In this document: in pieces, positions 31,212-42,859 of the stretch
How positions within the stretch are numbered: the first letter of the stretch is position 1
How the letters are laid out: every line of letters starts with the position of its first letter
Source: Emydura subglobosa
Lineage: Eukaryota; Chordata; Testudines; Chelidae
Direction: 5' to 3'
DNA length: 64,000 bases
NCBI GenBank assembly: GCA_007922225.1
Contig: ML680086.1
Coordinates: 6,280,997 to 6,344,996, forward strand
Program-made: the position numbers and the translations under genes
Notes under the pieces: generated by a model
The model's database searches: none
What the model saw: the letters and a program-made list of their open reading frames with translations, nothing else
Told to the model about the DNA's origin: nothing

Positions 31212-32175
31212 TGTCAGGCCTCAAACCGTGGGCTGCGAAGTGGGAGCCTTGTCCTTTGCACCCCCAAGCTGCAAGGACTGATAAGAGAACTGCTGCTAAT
31301 ACCCCACCACCAGAAGCTACACTCGCTGACTCAGTAGAGTCAGATGACTAACAGCAGATTGCTGATTGGATACCGCTGGGTACAAAGCTTCCTCTTCCTG
31401 TTGCATCCTTTGTCTGAGAAACTAGTTGCTAAGTCTGTTGCTGTCTAGCCCTCTAAGGGTATGTCACCCCTGCCATATAAGCCCAGGGTTCAAACTCAGA
31501 CTCAAGCCTAACCCTCCCTTCCATCTACACAAATCCTGCTAACCCAGAGCTCGGATCCAGGGTCCCAGGACCTCAAGGGGGTGGAGGGTCTGAGCTTGCA
31601 TCAAACTGGGACCCAGCATTCAAGGCCTATTGCTCTGCAGTGTAGATGCGGCCCCACTGGACTCCGGCTCTGGTTGTCCATCAAATATATCTCACAATCC
31701 CATGGGCCAACTTTCATTGTATTCTAGACAGTCAAGTTTTTCCAACTTCACCATAAACAAAGGGCTAGAGCAACCATATTATAGGAGGCACTAGGAAGTC
31801 TGGGATATGGGTGGTTGGATTTGGGCCTGCATAATGCAGTGTAGACAATGGAGCCCCAGCAAGGGCTGAGGGTTCAACAATTCCTAATCTGGGATTACAA
31901 ATGAGTGTGGATGCTCAAGCCCTAGGGTCTGCTAACTCGAGTTCTACTAACTCTTGGTTTACATTTCAGTGTAGACGTACCCTGAGAGGCCTGACTTCCT
32001 CTTGGTTCCTGCTCCTTGTTCCTGCTACCAGGCCTCATCCTTGTTCCTGTCACCACCCCTTGATCCTTGTTCCTGCCTCCTCCCCCTGACCTGAGTTGCT
32101 GATTCATCTTAACCTTGACAGGACTCTGACTTTATTCCTGACGCCCACCAGTAGGTCAGACAGGCCACACTGCAG
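31212..32175 (+). repeat. 5' LTR of the gypsy element, interrupted by a MITE
   Basis: Starts TGTCAGGCCTCAAACC at 31212 and contains the block homologous to the 3' LTR (31261-31445). It is split by the MITE at 31455-31984 and resumes with a TTCCTGCTCCTTGTTCCTGC pyrimidine-rich stretch. The right end is uncertain; CCCTGACA near 32175 could be the CA terminus. Confidence 0.65.
31455..31984. mobile_element. MITE inserted in the gypsy 5' LTR
   Basis: About 530 bp. The left end reads AAGGGTATGTC and the right end GTAGACGTACCCTG, near reverse complements. The interior has several GTGTAGAC / TCTACAC words and GC-rich palindromic stretches, and no ORF of note. Terminal motif AGGGTA(T/C)GTC is shared with other MITE-like pieces in the window (38598-38879, 45637-45873). 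The target duplication is not clear. Confidence 0.65.
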
Positions 32176-33249
32176 GCCCTGACAGCCTGCTCAGACCAAC
32201 CTTGGTCTCCTCCAGGACTCATTGAGACCCTGGCTTGAGTATAGACACTACTAGAGTTGTCACTTGGGCCCTAAGAGTCCTCAGGAATAGATTGCTGCCC
32301 TCCAGGCAGAAAATCAGAAACCGAGGGAGCAACTATGACAGCTGCAGATGGTAAATCGTTCCTTTCAGGAGCAACCTACAGCTCTCAGAGAGGCTGCGGG
32401 GAACCACTCAGCTTCTGCCATAACACTGGCTTGGGTGACCAGCCCCAGAGTTCCTTTGCTAGAGAGATATGATGGCACCCACAGTAGGTTTGTGTGGCCA
32501 TTACCCAGTGCAGGTTCTTGTTTATGCTCCAGTCCCAGGAGGACGTCACAGACCAAATTAAGGTGAGGCTAGTACTGAGCCTGCTTACCAGGGAGGCCCT
32601 GGCATGGGCCTCTCCCTTTTTAGAACAGAATCACTCGGTACTGACCAATTGAGACTCATTCTTACAAACATGTGCAAGTATTTTTTATGACCCTCACAAA
32701 GCCCACACAGCAAAGACTGCCTTTTGAAAGCTTGGGTCAGCCCCTTTCTATGTCACCCATAGTACCACCTGGAACGGTGCTGGACGCCTCCATCAGTTTC
32801 AGCTCAGGCTTTGTGAAAAACTAAGGGATAAGGTGGCATGGGTGGACTTCTCCCTGCCAGTTTAGGGGCCTTCACAGTCCTGTGCATCTGGATGGAATCC
32901 AGATTGCATGCATGGCAACTGGAACGTAGAAGGAGTCCTCCTACCTCCCACACTTACCCAAGGCTCAGCCTTCAGGCCCAAGTGAACTTGCTCTTGGTCA
33001 AGTCCATGCCAGCTGACATGGAATGGTGAATGAGAGTGCAGAAGATGGGAGAACCTCTGCTTCTCTTGTGAAGGAGTTGGGCGTGCATTATCCAAGTGTC
33101 CTGTCAAAACCCCTACTAGGTTGATGACAGGGAAGAAGCTAACCCCACAGCCAGTCGGGGATCTGAATCTCATTGCCACTATGCAGAAACCCTGAAATGA
33201 TGCTAACGCACGAGTTCTCATCCATCTCCACTTCTACAGATTTCCCAGC

Positions 33250-33560
33250 AATTGCAGATCCCACAGGTTGAGCAGCCCTTTCCCATACAATGTACCTTGA
33301 TTGATTTAGGTATAGGGGACACATTTGTGGATTTTTTCCATGGCTTGACTCCTCAATCTCCTAGTGCAACCCAAGGTTACCCTGGACCTAGAAGAAACAG
33401 TAGATGGGTCTCCACTGGCATTGGGCCTAGTTACATAGAAGACCACAACACTGAAAGTGGCAGCTGGGAAACACCACGAAGTCCTACACCTTAACCTTAT
33501 TTCCTCCCCCAGTTTCACCCTGATCTTAGGGGCACCCTAGCTCATTTGTCACAATCCCAT
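33250..33560 (+). pseudogene. Gypsy protease remnant
   Basis: The stretch translates, with stops, to an aspartic-protease-like core: DGSPLALGLVT, LKVAAGKHHEVLHLN, LISSPSFTLILGAP then a stop where the family has a tryptophan. The active-site DSG equivalent upstream is degraded. Confidence 0.75.
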
Positions 33561-33733
33561 ATTCTGTGGTTTCAGCATGCCATTGCCTTCCCACCAAGAT
33601 TCTGTAGGAAGAACTGCCTTCTTGTTCAAGAACTCGAAACCCTAGAAACCAAGCCAGAGGGTTTCATTTCAGTAATCCAGATGTTCCCCCCACATAGCAG
33701 CAACCTTGTCGGACTTAGAAACTCCATCCCCGC

Positions 33734-34021
33734 ATGATGAACCTGACTTCCTGTGAAATAGACTACCAAGATGTCTTCAAAATATGGAATGCAGACTCAC
33801 TACCCCTGCATCGCATGTACAGTTGCCCCTTTGACCTTCAGCCCAGAGCCAAGGTTCTGTTTGGATGTATATATTCTGTATCTGAACCAGAGCTAGCAGC
33901 GTTAAGGGAGTACCTCCAGGAAAGCCTAGCTAAAGGTTTTATCTGCTGTTCTACCTCCCCTGCAGGTGCCCCATTACTTTTTGTGAAGAAGGAAGACTCT
34001 GTATACACCACAGGGCACTGA
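33734..34021 (+). pseudogene. Gypsy reverse transcriptase, N-terminal piece
   Basis: Open 95-residue piece with IDYQDVFKIWNADSLPLHR, FDLQPRAKVLFGCIYSVSE, ELAALREYLQESLAKGFICC and STSPAGAPLLFVKKEDS. These are the conserved opening segments of Ty3/gypsy RT. The sequence that should follow (the DYR and YLDD regions) is missing, so the catalytic core has been deleted. Confidence 0.9.
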
Positions 34022-34429
34022 ACCAAATAACTATATGCAACTGGTACCCCTTGTAGTTAAGTGTAAAAGGTTGGAATGTCATTGTATCAGTAATGCTGTT
34101 CATGCTGCACAGTGCTTCTGTTTTTGGAGCGCCAGTGTTATCAGTATTAACAGCTGCCCGCTAATTCAGCAGACCTTGATGTTACTCATAAAGAAAGACC
34201 ACAGGCATGGTTTGGTGACAAAGGCACTCAGCCAGGTTTATTGCCCACAAGGCGCAGTCCATCGGATCTTCAGGTACACTAACATGAGTGCCCACTGGCA
34301 AGGAATGGCTCAGTCAGCAGTGGGTCAACCAAAGCTAAAAAAATACCCATGCTGCTTCCTAAACCACTGTCAAAACAATTGAGTTCTATTATTCCTGCTT
34401 GCTGAATTTGTGCATAAAAACGGGGAAGA

Positions 34430-35060
34430 TGCCGCAACTTGATCCAGCCCCTGCTACTCCAGCTATGGTTTTCATCCTCCTTTCCACCCTTCCATCCCCT
34501 ATCCAGAGTGGTTCCTGCTGTCTCTGATCTGATACAGACCATTCATGAAACCCAAGTCAACCTAAAGGAGAATCTTGAAGCGGCCAAAACAGCCTACAAG
34601 CACCATGCTGGCAAACACTGCCAAGAGGTCGCGACTCTAAAGGTAGGCCAGAAAGTGTGGCTGCCACAAAACAACTACAACTGGCCAAGCTTCATGCAAA
34701 TTACATGATCATTATACAGGCCCTTTCACTATACTCAGCAGATCAATCTGGTGGCATTTGAATGACAGCTTTCCTGATCCTGGAAGATCCACCCAGTCTT
34801 CCAGGTCTCCTTCCTGAAGCTTCTCTTTGATAATCCATTCCCTGGCCAGCATGTGCCATCTATATCCCCAGTTCAAGTGAACTACCTAGTCCATGATATC
34901 CTGGACTCCCATAGTTGCAGAGGGCCCTGTACTATTTGATTGACCGGACGGGTTATGGGCCCAAAGAATACTCTTGGGAGCCAGCTCATCATGTGCACAC
35001 CCCTGCAAAAGTACTGGCATCCCACAGGTATCATCCACGGAAGCCTGGTCCCATGGGCAG
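34430..35060 (+). pseudogene. Gypsy integrase C-terminus plus chromodomain
   Basis: First the integrase C-terminal part: AVSDLIQTIHETQVNLKENL and AAKTAYKHHAGKHCQEVATL, KVGQKVWL (34520-34665). Then, after frame changes, FQVSFL and a chromodomain: YLVHDILDS (near 34886), YLIDRTGYGPKEYSWEPA (near 34931-34985) and HVHTPAKVL (near 34990). Chromodomains bind methylated histone tails and guide integration in chromoviruses. The usual DWEGY tryptophan is replaced by Arg, and a frameshift lies between the two halves. Confidence 0.87.
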
Positions 35061-35111
35061 GTGGCAGGATCAGGCACCACACATCTTGAACTAGAGTCTT
35101 TTCTGCTGTAC

Positions 35112-35300
35112 CACCAACCTGCAAGGAGTAATGTAGGAACTGCTGCTAATACCCCACCCGCAGAAGGTACATTTGCTAACTCAGCAGGGCCAGGTGATGA
35201 ACAGCAGATGGCTGATTGGATACCATCGAGTATAAAGCTTCCTGTTCCTGTCCTATCCCTTGTCTGAGTAGCTAGTTGTTAGGTTTGTGTGATGGACTCA
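35112..35300 (+). repeat. 3' LTR fragment of the gypsy element
   Basis: Matches the first part of the 5' LTR over roughly 170 bp with scattered mismatches; ends where sequence diverges near GTGTGATGG. The start corresponding to TGTCAGG is not preserved. Confidence 0.8.
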
Positions 35301-36014
35301 CTGGAACCGCTCACCACCATGGCTAAATACAAAGGCAAGCCTTTAGGACAACATTTGTAGCTAGGTCTTTCTATGCTAAAATGCATAAAGGATAATGAGG
35401 CTAACGCAGCCCAGCAATATTTGGCCAGCTGTTGACCAAAGTGGGTCAAAAGTTTTCCCTAGAAATGTATTTTTGATGGACAAAAAGGCAAAAATTTCAA
35501 AATTTTCATCAAAACAAGTGGGGGATTCCTCGCTGGTGTAAATCAGCACAGCTCCATTTAACTCAATGGAGTGGTGTAAACTGACATAGCACAGCATTTG
35601 GCCCCTCCACTGTCAAAAGAACCAACAATGACCCAAACAGCAAGATGGCTGCTGCTCTGAGTTCCCCTGGTGTAAATACAGCGTAGCCTCCTTGGAGCAC
35701 ATTGAGATTTACAGCAGCACTCCTGAGCACGGAGGTTCATCCGGGGGCACCTGCACTTTGCTCAGAAATGGTTTGCATGGAATCATTCCAGGCACTGAGC
35801 TTTGTGATCTGTATGAGCGGTGCCAAGTGGCGGCCGGGGGGAAGGGAGGGAATTTGCTCACCTTGCATTGAAGAGTGGGGAATTGCTTAGTCAGGAGTGC
35901 TCCCGTTTGCACGCAGGGACAACCCCATGACTCTAGTTGGACAAGATGTGGAATTCTGTCACTCAAAAGAAGGGGTGTGTGTGCGGGGAGGAGACAGGAC
36001 AAAGAGGCCTTTGA

Positions 36015-36120
36015 GGGCCTAATTTTGATCTCATTTACACCAGTGTAAATTGGGAGCAACTCCGTTGACTTCTGGAGTTTCACCAATACGAAGCTGTGAG
36101 TGAGAGGAAAATCAGGCCCT
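36015..36120. repeat. Short palindromic MITE-like repeat
   Basis: The left arm GGGCCTAATTTTGATCTCA and the right arm TGAGAGGAAAATCAGGCCC-like end are near reverse complements; the centre holds ACACCAGTGTAAATTGGGAG. About 106 bp, a type of small palindrome common in reptile DNA. A related AACTCAATGGAGTGGTG word occurs near 35563. Confidence 0.65.
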
Positions 36121-36124
36121 GGGT

Positions 36125-38597
36125 TACTTGTAGCCACTCAGCTACTAATTTCCTAATGAGCTGGAGAGCTTCCATTATTAGCGTGTATTTATTTTCCTTC
36201 CACTTCACCACTAGAATCCCTGCTGTGTCAAATTCTCCCTGACATTTCAGCCTTTTACACTATCCTTCCACATCCCCTGATCCCCCTAATAACAAATGAA
36301 TATTACAGGGATACATAGCCACTTCCATCCTTCATACGCAGCTTTGCATGCTCACCCATATGGACGTGACAGTAAAAAATGGCCTTTTATGTGCTGCAGA
36401 AGTTCATAACACTCCAGTCTTTATAGCAATTGAGTGCAAAAGAAATAAAATCAATAAAATATTCAAAGCTTTCACATTGTAAGCACTAGCAAAACTTTTT
36501 ACAAAATGTTTACTGTATAATAAATTCTATTAAAAAACCCAAGCTTGCATGGTTAAGGGGGCGTGGGGTGGGGGTGGAACGTTGTCACTTTAATTGCAAT
36601 GGCATAAATATTTGATATTCAGTAAATTAGATCTGTAGCTATGAAAACATTCTTGCAAATGGATTTTTACCTGTAGCATAGTGCCATTAGCAGGAGAAAC
36701 TCAGCACAGCCCCAGGGCCTGTAATTAACTCAACCCAAGCAGAACTAAACATTTTTGACAGTTTTCCTGGTCTGGAATTAACTGTCATAGCAGAGAATGA
36801 AAGAAAGTGCATTGTCACATTATGTTTACGTAAAGTCTGTAGAATGCTGTGTTTTTTATTTTTGTTTCGTTAAGTCTGGGTTTCATGCCCCATTATTTTT
36901 TTCATCATTAGAGACAAGCTTAAAGGCAACTAATGATGTATTTTATATCCTCAGATTAGTATGGAAGCCTTCCGAAAAAAGGGGTAATACATTAGTTCAG
37001 TAATTCAATTTTTCCCCTCTATAATAAAGCATAGTACACGGTGTGCTGGTATAAATCATAATACTGTGACATTTGAAGACATTAGAAACTGTGTTTTTTC
37101 CTATCTGAATCGAGGTTCTCAGATAATAATCAGTTGTCTAGCCAGTGTCTGTTTGTCTATCTTATTGGGGTTGGGAGGTTTGTGTGTGTGTGTTTTTGTA
37201 TTTATGAAAATAACTGTCACTCTACTGAAATGCAAACCCTTGAGGGCAAATCTACTTAATGCTTCCCTGAAAGCTACTTATTGTCCAGTAGCTCAAAGGA
37301 AATCAGTGCAGTAGTAGTTGAAGGGGTGTGTTAGGCTTCCTGACACATTGTCCTAGAAATTATTTTACCTGGAAAAAAATGTCTGTTTTTATTGAGAGAG
37401 TTCTCTTGAAGTAAGGATGCTCATAAATCAGAGGATTAAAATAGAAGTCACTTGTAAATATAGAATGATAACCTAAAAAGGGCAAATATTATAGCTTATG
37501 TTAAAAAGAAAATTAAAAAAACTGTTTATCTAGAATAGAGAGAGAAAGCAAGAGAGAACTGTGCAGAAGTATGTAGTGTATTCTCATGTTTTTCCTTGCT
37601 GACAGAATGAGAAGACAAGCAAATAAAGAATCAAAACTAACAGATTTTTTCATGGAAATTGCCAAGCGGGGGAGGGGGGGAATCTAGTACGGAAATTACA
37701 GCTATTTCAGGACTCTTTCTTTGTAGCATTACCATGAACATTCTTCTCTGAAATAATTTATGATCCTTTTATTTTGAATTTCTGAACATCTCAGTAAAAG
37801 AAGAAAAACACTCCCTCCACAAGCCCCTCTTTTCCCAAGATACAACACACAATTTAAAAAAATTTTAAAATTCATTTCAGCAAAGAAGTCCCTCTGTTTT
37901 AGCTACATAAATGCTGGCTTTGTCGAGGGGCTTTTAAAAAATGGTTTCTAATCTATTTACAGTTGCCTGTTAACCTTCTGTTTTGTCTATTTCAGCATCT
38001 TTTTACATGTATAACAAACAGCTTTTTGACTAACAACCCAAATATTCATTAAGAGAAGAAAGAAAGAATTTAAAAAATTTTAAAAACCTGACCATAAACA
38101 CCATCCATATGCAGGGAACTGAGCATGAGCTTTCCAGTTACAATGGGAAAGGAACCCTAACACAACCCGGATAAACAAGAGACAGCAAATGAGACCTTAA
38201 CTACTCTTGACAATCAGAGGATCAGTTTCAAGTGACTTCAGTCAGGTTAGAATTTGCAGCCTCTGCAATAAAGGACATTTTTTTATCTGTAGCTATTCCA
38301 GGCCTGATCTGATGAAGTGCTGAGGGCACAGCTCCTGCAGAAGTCAATGGGAGTTTCAGTGGTGTAGTGCTTGGCTGGAAGCATTCAGCACCTTACAGAA
38401 CCAGTCCAGATTGGAAGACGATCATTGCTACCAAGATGACTGCTGCGGCATATCCTATTACCGTTTTAACCATATTGAAGCACACAGTATCTTTACTAAA
38501 TTAATTAATGCAGTTAGGCAGTGAGGGCCAGAGAGATGTGTGTTCTTGTTAGTTTTCTTTTTTGGATCAGATATTTACTTGCCTTTGGAGACTCTTA
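36125..38597. other. AT-rich, nearly repeat-free stretch; no gene recognised
   Basis: About 2.4 kb without any transposon trace I can identify, rich in homopolymer A/T runs, with a short TG run near 37181. ORFs are short. In a window otherwise saturated with repeats, this is the most likely place for conserved non-coding sequence, but conservation cannot be judged from one sequence. Confidence 0.4.
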
Positions 38598-38879
38598 GAC
38601 TTGGTCTGCCTAGGTCAATTTAGGTCAACCTAGCTACATTGCTCTGGGGTGTAAAAAATTCCCACCTGTAAGAGATATAATTAAGATGACCTAAGCACCA
38701 GTGTAGACACCACTAGGTCAACAGAAGAATTCTTCCGTTGACCTAGCAACTGCCTCTCGAAGAGGTGGATTTACTGCAGCAATGGAAGAGCCCCTGTTGT
38801 CACTGTGGTAAGTGTCTAGGCTGCAGCAGTGCAGCAACTGTAGCACTGTAGTGGTTTTAGCGTAGACATACCCTAAGTC
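38598..38879. mobile_element. Harbinger-related MITE
   Basis: The left end GACTTGGTCTGCC and the right end GCGTAGACATACCCTAAGTC form imperfect inverted repeats; the subterminal TTAGGTCAACCTAGCTACAT and GTTGACCTAGCAACTG words mirror each other and match the GTCAACCTAACTACAC word near the right end of the Harbinger copy at 27619. About 282 bp, no coding capacity. A 3-bp duplication is not certain (TTA left, ATA right). Confidence 0.7.
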
Positions 38880-41336
38880 ATATTGGCAATCCTTGCCCAC
38901 ACAGTTATTTCCATTGACTTCAGTGGTTTTACTGTGAGCGATGCCCAATGGGAGTTAGATGTCTAAATACCTGTGAGAATCTGTGCCTAACTCTGTACCT
39001 CTAGTCACTTTAAAAGGTTCAGGTATGTGAGATCCAGATGAGTGAGTATCTATTTTTTGCAGATATTCTCTCCTCTTACACTTCATTCAACCGCTTTCTT
39101 CTCCTGCTCTCTCCCCACTTCGTGGAGGTTGTGAGGCTGACACCTACCTATTGCTGTGTATTACAGCTAGTGGGATCTGACAGCATGTATCCAACAAAAT
39201 GCAACACATCAACCCAGGAATATGAGAAATGTCACAGCCATTTTAGAAGATTTCCAGGAGCTTCCCACTCAAAGTGTTGCAGGTCAGGCAACAGCATCCC
39301 AAATCTTTGAAGGTTAAGAGATATTGGGATTTCCTGTTCAAGGCCAGGTTCGTATTTTTGCCATGCTACTCATCCCCTTTTTATCAGTTATGTAAAATGT
39401 TGGCAGCCAAGCTCATGTCACTCTAACTTTCTGATTATGCTAAAGAATTTCACCGTTTCAGCCTCCAGCAGCACAGTTACATCCATGCAAGTTGCAACGG
39501 TGCAGTGTATCCACCAGAGGCTTCAGGCTCAGAAATACAGCGTGTCCATGAATAGCACTCCTGCATCCACAGCCCCGCCTCCCTGGCTGGTACCTATCCC
39601 TCAGTTCTTAGCATGGCTCCTAAGGTCCACCGTATGTTTCCCTTCCTCCTCCTCCTCCTCTTCTGAGGGCCACATATCCTTACAACACCAACCCCACCTC
39701 TCCAGAACAGTTAAGTTCCCAGGAGGGACACGGGCTGTGGGGAAAACCCCCCCTTTCACTTCCCCTCACAAGTTCCCTGCTGCCCCAGTCCTTCTCCACT
39801 TCCTCTGGTGCACCTTCTATGGCCCACAGGTCTCCTTCTCATCCCCTGTGGACATCTGGATGTAGGGATGAGAGGTCATTTACATTCATATTAGATACAA
39901 GCTTCAAGGCACTCTCCAGATAGCTGCCCAACAACATTAAAAGCCCATGGTTTTTTGTGTTCTCGCAAGATAAAATGAGTAAACCAAGTTCTATTTTATT
40001 AGCACCAGCTAAACAGCATGGCCCATCATTAGCAGTCAGTGTTTACGCCCCAGTGCAATACAAGGCACTGCAAAATAATCCAGTGCGCCACTTTTCATGG
40101 GGTTCACTAGAAACAATAAGAGGCTTCACAAACAATCCCAGGCTGGTATTAATGATCAGGTGTAAACAGACTTGAATGCAAATATTGAAGAAAACAATCG
40201 TACATCAGCAATTGTATGCATCTTTAAACAGCTGCCCACTATGGCCGTAGAAATATGTGAATATTAACTCAATTGGCAGGTCCACTGCTATCCCCAACAG
40301 AAATCAAATTGCAGCAGGTTCAGTGTTAATGTTGTAGGCCTCAGCTGAGAGCTTCATCTAGCTGGGATTTGTGAGTTAGTAGGTGTGTCATGTTTGTTTG
40401 CTTGCTCAGAGACCCTGATTTGAAGCCCGTTGGAGTGACTGCTATCCAGCCCTGAGCCTCTGTGTTACCAGCCAGCATTCCAGGGTGCGCGTAGCGTCTG
40501 CTAGCCCCTTTCCCCTCCCTGCTCTCGGGAACACTACCCAACCTTGCTTCAGTTCTGGTTAGTCTCGTTGTCTCTTCTTGCATCTATCTTGGGGCTGGTC
40601 AGGTGTGTCCTCTCATGAATCTGCCAATCTCCTCCTATTTCTCGCTTTGGGTATGAGACACCTTGGTGCCTGTAAAGCTTACAGTGGCCCAGGACACTGT
40701 AGCTGGGGTGAATGCAAAGCGGTCTTCATTTCCTGTTTACGCAGACTACACCGCAGTGCCCTCCCACTTCTGGGCTCCTCCATACCCACTGCCATAATTG
40801 AAAGAGCTCTTGGGGCTTGTGTAAATTACAGCAGCTTGTGATCAGCCCTTCCCAGGATCTTTATAATGCTATAGTGTGGTAGCCCCCACTCCATACCTGT
40901 CATTTCTCCCACCATTTATGGCCAGCCCTCTATGCCAGGGCTTGAAAGGGGGTCCTCAGAAGGCAGCTGTAATGCTGATGCATGAGGAATTCTCTCTTGG
41001 CTGGAACAGGGCATTTAGCGCTTTATCCAGCATAAAGAGACTGGAGCAGGATGAAAATCTCAGCCTGAAATCTCAGTTGGGAGCTGCTTGAGTTTTCTGA
41101 GAGTTTTGCAGGGTATCCAACCTGCTGCTCTTTTCTACTATACTGTCGCTCATTTCATTAAAGTTTGCAGAGGCTAATTTCCATTTGGTTGTGTCCCTCT
41201 TTACTTCTCTTGTGTTGATGTCATCACACTTAGACATAACAAATGCCAAAGTGGCTGTGTTCCCGGGATTGTTGCTGCCCTGCTCAGTGCTCTGTCCTCT
41301 CTTAGTATTCACACAGGGTCCTAAGTAGGGGCAAGA
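38880..41336. other. No gene recognised
   Basis: Includes a 142-residue ORF (39437-39865, plus) rich in Ser and Pro with a (TCC)n run at about 39638-39660; it has no known domain and its composition follows the simple repeat, so I do not call it a gene. Confidence 0.4.
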
Positions 41337-41559
41337 AGTTACACTCAGATGCACCCCAGAATGGCAATCCCATGGACTCTTGCATGGATACTTGCATTGA
41401 AACTCACACATTTCCTAGTCCCAGCTGTCGGCTTCAAGGATGGTGAAGGAATCCATCAGCACAGACAAAGTGATCTTCATAGGTCAGCTGAAGAGCAACT
41501 AGAATAGTGTTTCTCCAGTACTTTCATGATATGTTCTCTATGATATTTGGAGTACATGA

Positions 41560-42140
41560 CTCAATGCAAGAGCAAAGGTTGTATCTCAATGTTCCTCCAG
41601 TATAGGAGCTTCACGCTTCCTCAGACTCCCATGCAGTCTCTCCACTTCCCCATTTCCTTGGGGATGGCACCCAGCAGATTTATTATGTACTGTATCAATA
41701 TTTGCCAGAAAGCCCTCAAATTCTCATGATACACAAGGTGTCCCATTATCTGAAACAAGGCTCTATGGTAGGCCAAACATCACTAATAAAGCGGTTAGGC
41801 AAGAAATGACCTCCTTCGAGGTGCCTTATGAATGCAAAGGAGTAAGGTGAGTAATAGTCCATAACAGTCAACAGTGTTTAGCAATATAGTACAATCAAGG
41901 GGCCAGTATTATCCATTGCAACTCTCTGCCACGATCTGTCAATGATTATCCAGAGGAGCAGTAGTTCTATGCACTGTGCAGGTTGAGCATGCCTCCACAT
42001 GATGCTCGGTGTCTGAGTGCAGCCCTGGCTACCAAGCATAACTATAGAGAAATTCCTTCAATTTTGTAATCCTCAAACATACTTAATGAGCCACTTCTGG
42101 GACTTCTTGTTGCAATGCTGCTGGGACAATCACTTAGGCT
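41560..42140 (-). pseudogene. Gypsy integrase remnant (second element)
   Basis: Minus-strand translation gives IVPAALQQEVPEVAH, then the zinc-finger end ACSTCTVHR (near 41990), a core block resembling WQRVAMDNTGPL (near 41930; first catalytic Asp region), SDNG (near 41750; second Asp) and CHPQGNGEVE (41668-41640; catalytic Glu region). Stops and frameshifts occur throughout. The His-Cys finger and DDE order are diagnostic of an LTR-retrotransposon integrase. Confidence 0.85.
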
Positions 42141-42289
42141 CCTCTGCATAAGGTATGTTGAGTGCCACATGTCTTCACCATGAGCTCGAAATGAATTTTG
42201 TAGAATACATATAAAGTTCTCTCAAGGACTGGATCCATCCAACCCATTTGTGCAGCACTTATCACCTTGCACAGTTCATCATCTTGAAA

Positions 42290-42810
42290 AGCGGCATCAG
42301 CGGTCCACTCGAAATCCATTGGCATATTTTTGGTGAAAAGCATACCGTGTGCTCTGCTGTTTCTGCATGTGAGGGTGCCAGCCCAGCAGAATTTCTTGAA
42401 AGAGTGTTGGCAAATAAATTATGTCTTCCTTTGATATGAACCAAATTAAAGTTTGCTGCAACTGAATAAGCCTCTGTGGTAACCTTACATTCAGCAGATC
42501 AATGGCCTTATGACAGAGGCTCAGAACAGGTAAATGATCAGTTTCTAAGGTAAATGGTCTTCTCATGATGTAGACTTTGAAGTGTACAATAGCAAAAACC
42601 ATTGCCAAGAAGTCAGGCTCAATTTGGGAGAACTTTGCTGCCATTGCAGTGAGAGCACGGGATGCAAATATAACCGGCTATCCCACAGGGAGCAGAACTG
42701 CACCCAGATCCCAAATTGCAGGCATCAGTTTGAATTGCTCCAGGCTTCCCTGGATCAAAATAAGGGGGATGGGATTGGATCCACAGCTGAAGCCCTGGAG
42801 AGGGAGTGGG
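42290..42810 (-). pseudogene. Gypsy RNase H domain (second element)
   Basis: Minus strand: PGKPGAIQTDACNLGSGC (first Asp, near 42770-42700), then after a frame change KFSQIEPDFLAMVFAIVHFK (Glu block, near 42640-42580), YIMRRPFTLETDHLPVLSL (Asp block, near 42570) and LPQRLIQLQQTLIW. A separate frame holds NLFANTLSRN, the final LADTLSR motif. This is the standard RNase H of Ty3/gypsy pol. Open for 115 residues at 42297-42644. Confidence 0.88.
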
Positions 42811-42859
42811 TAGTGTCGTCATATGACTCTGGGCGGCAGAAGTAGAAGGAGCAGCTGAT

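Larger units (their letters stand above)
31212..35300 (+). mobile_element. Ty3/gypsy chromovirus-type LTR retrotransposon, degraded, with both LTRs
   Basis: Order: 5' LTR (31212 to about 32175, itself interrupted by a MITE), gag region (about 32340-33050), protease (about 33250-33560), RT start (33734-34021), a deletion covering most of RT, RNase H and the integrase core, integrase C-terminus and chromodomain (34430-35060), then a partial 3' LTR (35112-35300). Homologous LTR segments at 31261-31445 and 35119-35287 share long words such as AACTGCTGCTAATACCCCAC and GCTGATTGGATACC. The chromodomain marks the chromovirus branch. Multiple stops and frameshifts. Confidence 0.88.

Noticed and set aside
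33007..33221. Possible host exon between the gypsy gag and protease
   Set aside because: Position and reading frames fit degraded gag/protease of the element.
39437..39865. 142-residue Ser/Pro-rich ORF
   Set aside because: Driven by a TCC simple repeat; no recognisable domain or neighbours.
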